Shown here piece by piece: positions 5,627-7,089 of a stretch of 7,089 nucleotides of DNA. Below the pieces are notes generated by a model. The model ran no database searches. It saw nothing but the letters and a program-made list of their open reading frames with translations, and had not been told where the DNA came from. Each line of letters opens with the position of its first letter. Position 1 is the stretch's first letter. Both the position numbers and the translations under genes were made by a program. The stretch comes from Candidatus Thorarchaeota archaeon SMTZ1-83 (GTDB lineage Archaea > Asgardarchaeota > Thorarchaeia > Thorarchaeales > Thorarchaeaceae), in assembly GCA_001563325.1 (NCBI GenBank), contig LRSK01000063.1, positions 1 to 7,089 on the forward strand. The letters run 5' to 3'.

Positions 5627-6481
5627 CTATTTGAAGGAATCAAGTGGTATGCTTTTGCTCTTTCTCTTGCTGAATACGGACACCTCAGAATATCCAGATT
5701 CCTGAAGGAGATGCAGAGCTTCAGAGATCCCTTTTCCTACCTCGCTCGGTTGATGAGCATCTGAACCTATTGTGACTGTCTGGATTCCCCTGTCGTGCAG
5801 GGCCTTTACAAAATCTCTTTCCGGCATAGTTTCCGAGAGACTTCTCCACATAGAGGAAGTGTTTATTTCATAGCCAACTCCACATGATTTCATCATCCTG
5901 GAAAGATCGTCTATATGTGACTCCCACAGTGAGTGGACTCCCGATCCTAAGAATTCCTCTCCATATCTGCGGTATATATCGAGATGCCCTAGAACGTCAA
6001 AGAGCCCTGTAGTCAGAGATTCCTTGATACAGTCATAGTAGATGTTTCCAACTTCTTCTAGTCCGTATTTCTTGAAGATACTATATGCCTCTTCTTTCAC
6101 TGACATTGCCTTGTGCTCAATGAGATGTACTGAGCCAATCACAAGATCAAATTCGGTTGAGTGAAACGCGTCCGGGAGGTCCTCAACGACTCCTGGATAT
6201 AGATCGAGTTCCGCTCCTAAACGCACATTGAGCCCTTTGGGGAAGTATTCCTCGCCCAGAGTTCTTACATGATTCTCATAGTCCTCGAACCAGCCAGGAT
6301 CATGTACGCTGATTCTCTCCCCTCTGACCATCACAAAGCCATCATCTCGCATTGGGTCTGAGTCAAGGTGTGTAGTGAAGCAGATCTCTCTCAGTTTCTT
6401 ATCCACAGCAGCTCCGCAGAACTCTTCCAGAGTGCCTTTTGCATCCGCGGAATAAGATGGGTGGATATGATAGTCCATCAT
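5627..6481 (-). CDS. PHP-family histidinol-phosphatase (HisJ/HisK type)
   Basis: A 284-residue metal-dependent phosphoesterase of the polymerase and histidinol phosphatase (PHP) superfamily. It should cleave L-histidinol phosphate to histidinol in histidine synthesis, in the cytoplasm. The metal-binding set is complete and in order: DYHIHPSYS (His5, His7), TTHLDSD (His38), GAELDL (Glu91), GSVHLI (His119), DVLGHLDIYRRYG (His166) and GSDAH (Asp241, His243). The GSVH, GHLDIYRRYG and EINTSS (205-210) blocks are typical of the HisJ/K subfamily rather than of DNA polymerase PHP or TrpH nucleases, and the length fits. No other his gene is in the window, so a related sugar-phosphate or phosphoester substrate is possible. 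Two ATG codons in tandem (6481, 6478) begin the gene; the ribosome binding site is weak (AGG 5 nt upstream of the first), which would suit a leaderless message. It is 57 bp from the end of the MFS gene. Confidence 0.88.
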   Translation of the reverse strand: MMDYHIHPSYSADAKGTLEEFCGAAVDKKLREICFTTHLDSDPMRDDGFVMVRGERISVHDPGWFEDYENHVRTLGEEYFPKGLNVRLGAELDLYPGVVEDLPDAFHSTEFDLVIGSVHLIEHKAMSVKEEAYSIFKKYGLEEVGNIYYDCIKESLTTGLFDVLGHLDIYRRYGEEFLGSGVHSLWESHIDDLSRMMKSCGVGYEINTSSMWRSLSETMPERDFVKALHDRGIQTVTIGSDAHQPSEVGKGISEALHLLQESGYSEVSVFSKRKSKSIPLDSFK

Positions 6482-6504
6482 CGTTGCCTGTGAATCTGCT
6501 GCCT

Positions 6505-6514
6505 ACTATATGAT
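6505..6514 (-). promoter_or_regulatory. Possible archaeal TATA box for the PHP gene
   Basis: ATCATATAGT on the minus strand is centred about 28 bp before the ATG at 6481. That spacing would give a leaderless or nearly leaderless transcript, in line with the weak ribosome binding site. It lies in the 57-bp gap after the MFS stop. No clear BRE precedes it, so it is a weak candidate. Confidence 0.25.
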
Positions 6515-6538
6515 GTTGACTAAAGAGCTACCAATGTA

Positions 6539-7089
6539 CTACTCAGGCACTATAAAGGGATCCAATGCAATTGCTACGTCTTTCGCTGCGCCTTTCTTCT
6601 CTCTCAGCAGAAGCGAGAAGACAGCCGCTAGAAGTGATGTTATGACCAGAAACATGACCGAGGCTTGAAGCCCATAGACGTCTCCAATCCAGCCAAAGAT
6701 GATTGGAGAAAGAGCTCCCGGTATTGCTCCAATTGAGAAGAGAAGTCCAAAAGCTAATCCCTGTGAATCTCGGGGAGTGACCTCTGTCTGAAATGCTGTA
6801 TTTGGAGGTACACCAAGATAGAAGAAGAATCCTATGCCAATGAGCACGAGGAGGAGCGTAAGCTGGTCCATTGGCGCATTAAGGAGAAACAGAAGCGGCG
6901 TTGATACTACTGTCGAGATGATGATGAATGGAACTCGTTTTCCAGTTCTGTCCGAGATGGGGGCAGCAACCATCTCACCAACCAGGCCCGCAATGAGCAT
7001 TATTGTAGTGAAATAGCCAGCTATAATAGCATCATAATGATGATGACTGGCCACGAGGTAGAGTGGCATGAGTAGGGATGTGCAGCGAA
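6539..7089 (-). CDS. Major facilitator superfamily (MFS) transporter, C-terminal half
   Basis: The gene is cut by the right edge: the frame stays open to 7089 (reading RCTSLL before Met at 7069), so that Met is internal and is not the true start. The 182 visible codons cover the last six of the usual twelve transmembrane helices. Numbering from the Met at 7069, helix 7 ends at MPLYLVA, helix 8 is about 18-37, and the MFS motif-A-like loop SDRTGKR (39-45) follows. Helices 9 (48-63), 10 (70-88), 11 (104-127) and 12 (136-155) complete the domain, with GWIGDVYG (126-133) in the 11-12 loop. MFS proteins move small solutes across the cytoplasmic membrane by proton or solute coupling. The substrate cannot be told from this half; it could be a sugar, a drug or an organic acid. 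The helix 7-8 loop holds an odd HHH run (9-11). A soluble tail ends in PFIVPE. Confidence 0.9.
   Translation of the reverse strand, partial: RCTSLLMPLYLVASHHHYDAIIAGYFTTIMLIAGLVGEMVAAPISDRTGKRVPFIIISTVVSTPLLFLLNAPMDQLTLLLVLIGIGFFFYLGVPPNTAFQTEVTPRDSQGLAFGLLFSIGAIPGALSPIIFGWIGDVYGLQASVMFLVITSLLAAVFSLLLREKKGAAKDVAIALDPFIVPE

Noticed and set aside
6834..7016. Plus-strand 60-aa open frame opposite the MFS gene
   Set aside because: It is antisense to well-formed transmembrane helices and has no independent support.

Overview
The window looks like a piece of an archaeal chromosome. The evidence is the translation signals: Shine-Dalgarno sites of the AGGTGA/AGGAGG type, two neighbouring genes that seem to start at TTG, and very short gaps between genes. 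Gene content also fits (a HisJ/K-type PHP phosphatase, a cytoplasmic GH36 alpha-galactosidase, soluble and membrane-anchored TPR proteins, a small four-helix membrane protein). Moderate GC and small TPR/membrane proteins recall Asgard lineages such as Thorarchaeota, but that is a guess from memory. No rRNA, tRNA, CRISPR array, insertion sequence or phage gene is visible.

Layout, left to right. At 1-67 (minus) is the extreme N-terminus of an isocitrate/3-isopropylmalate dehydrogenase family enzyme that runs off the left edge. Just upstream of it on the same strand is a small Cys-containing protein of unknown function (stop at 77, preferred start 406). Its stop codon overlaps the ribosome binding site of the dehydrogenase, so the two look co-transcribed. 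A divergent region of about 110 bp with an operator-like palindrome separates this pair from a plus-strand fumarylacetoacetate hydrolase (FAH) family enzyme (518-1429). That gene converges on a GH36 alpha-galactosidase (1439-3733, minus), with only 9 bp between the stop codons.

From 7089 down to 1439 every gene is on the minus strand. In transcription order these are the C-terminal half of an MFS transporter (cut by the right edge), a PHP-family histidinol-phosphatase-like enzyme, a four-helix membrane protein, a soluble five-repeat TPR protein, a membrane-anchored TPR protein and the alpha-galactosidase. Gaps of 40-100 bp mean this could be one transcription unit or several short ones; no clear terminator is seen.

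Functionally the window mixes central or amino-acid metabolism (dehydrogenase, histidinol phosphatase, FAH enzyme), galactoside breakdown in the cytoplasm, and a possible TPR-based membrane assembly. I see no convincing evidence for a new defence, mobile or secretion system. The points most worth checking are the paired soluble and anchored TPR genes with their small membrane neighbour, the unknown Cys-containing protein, and the palindrome in the divergent region.
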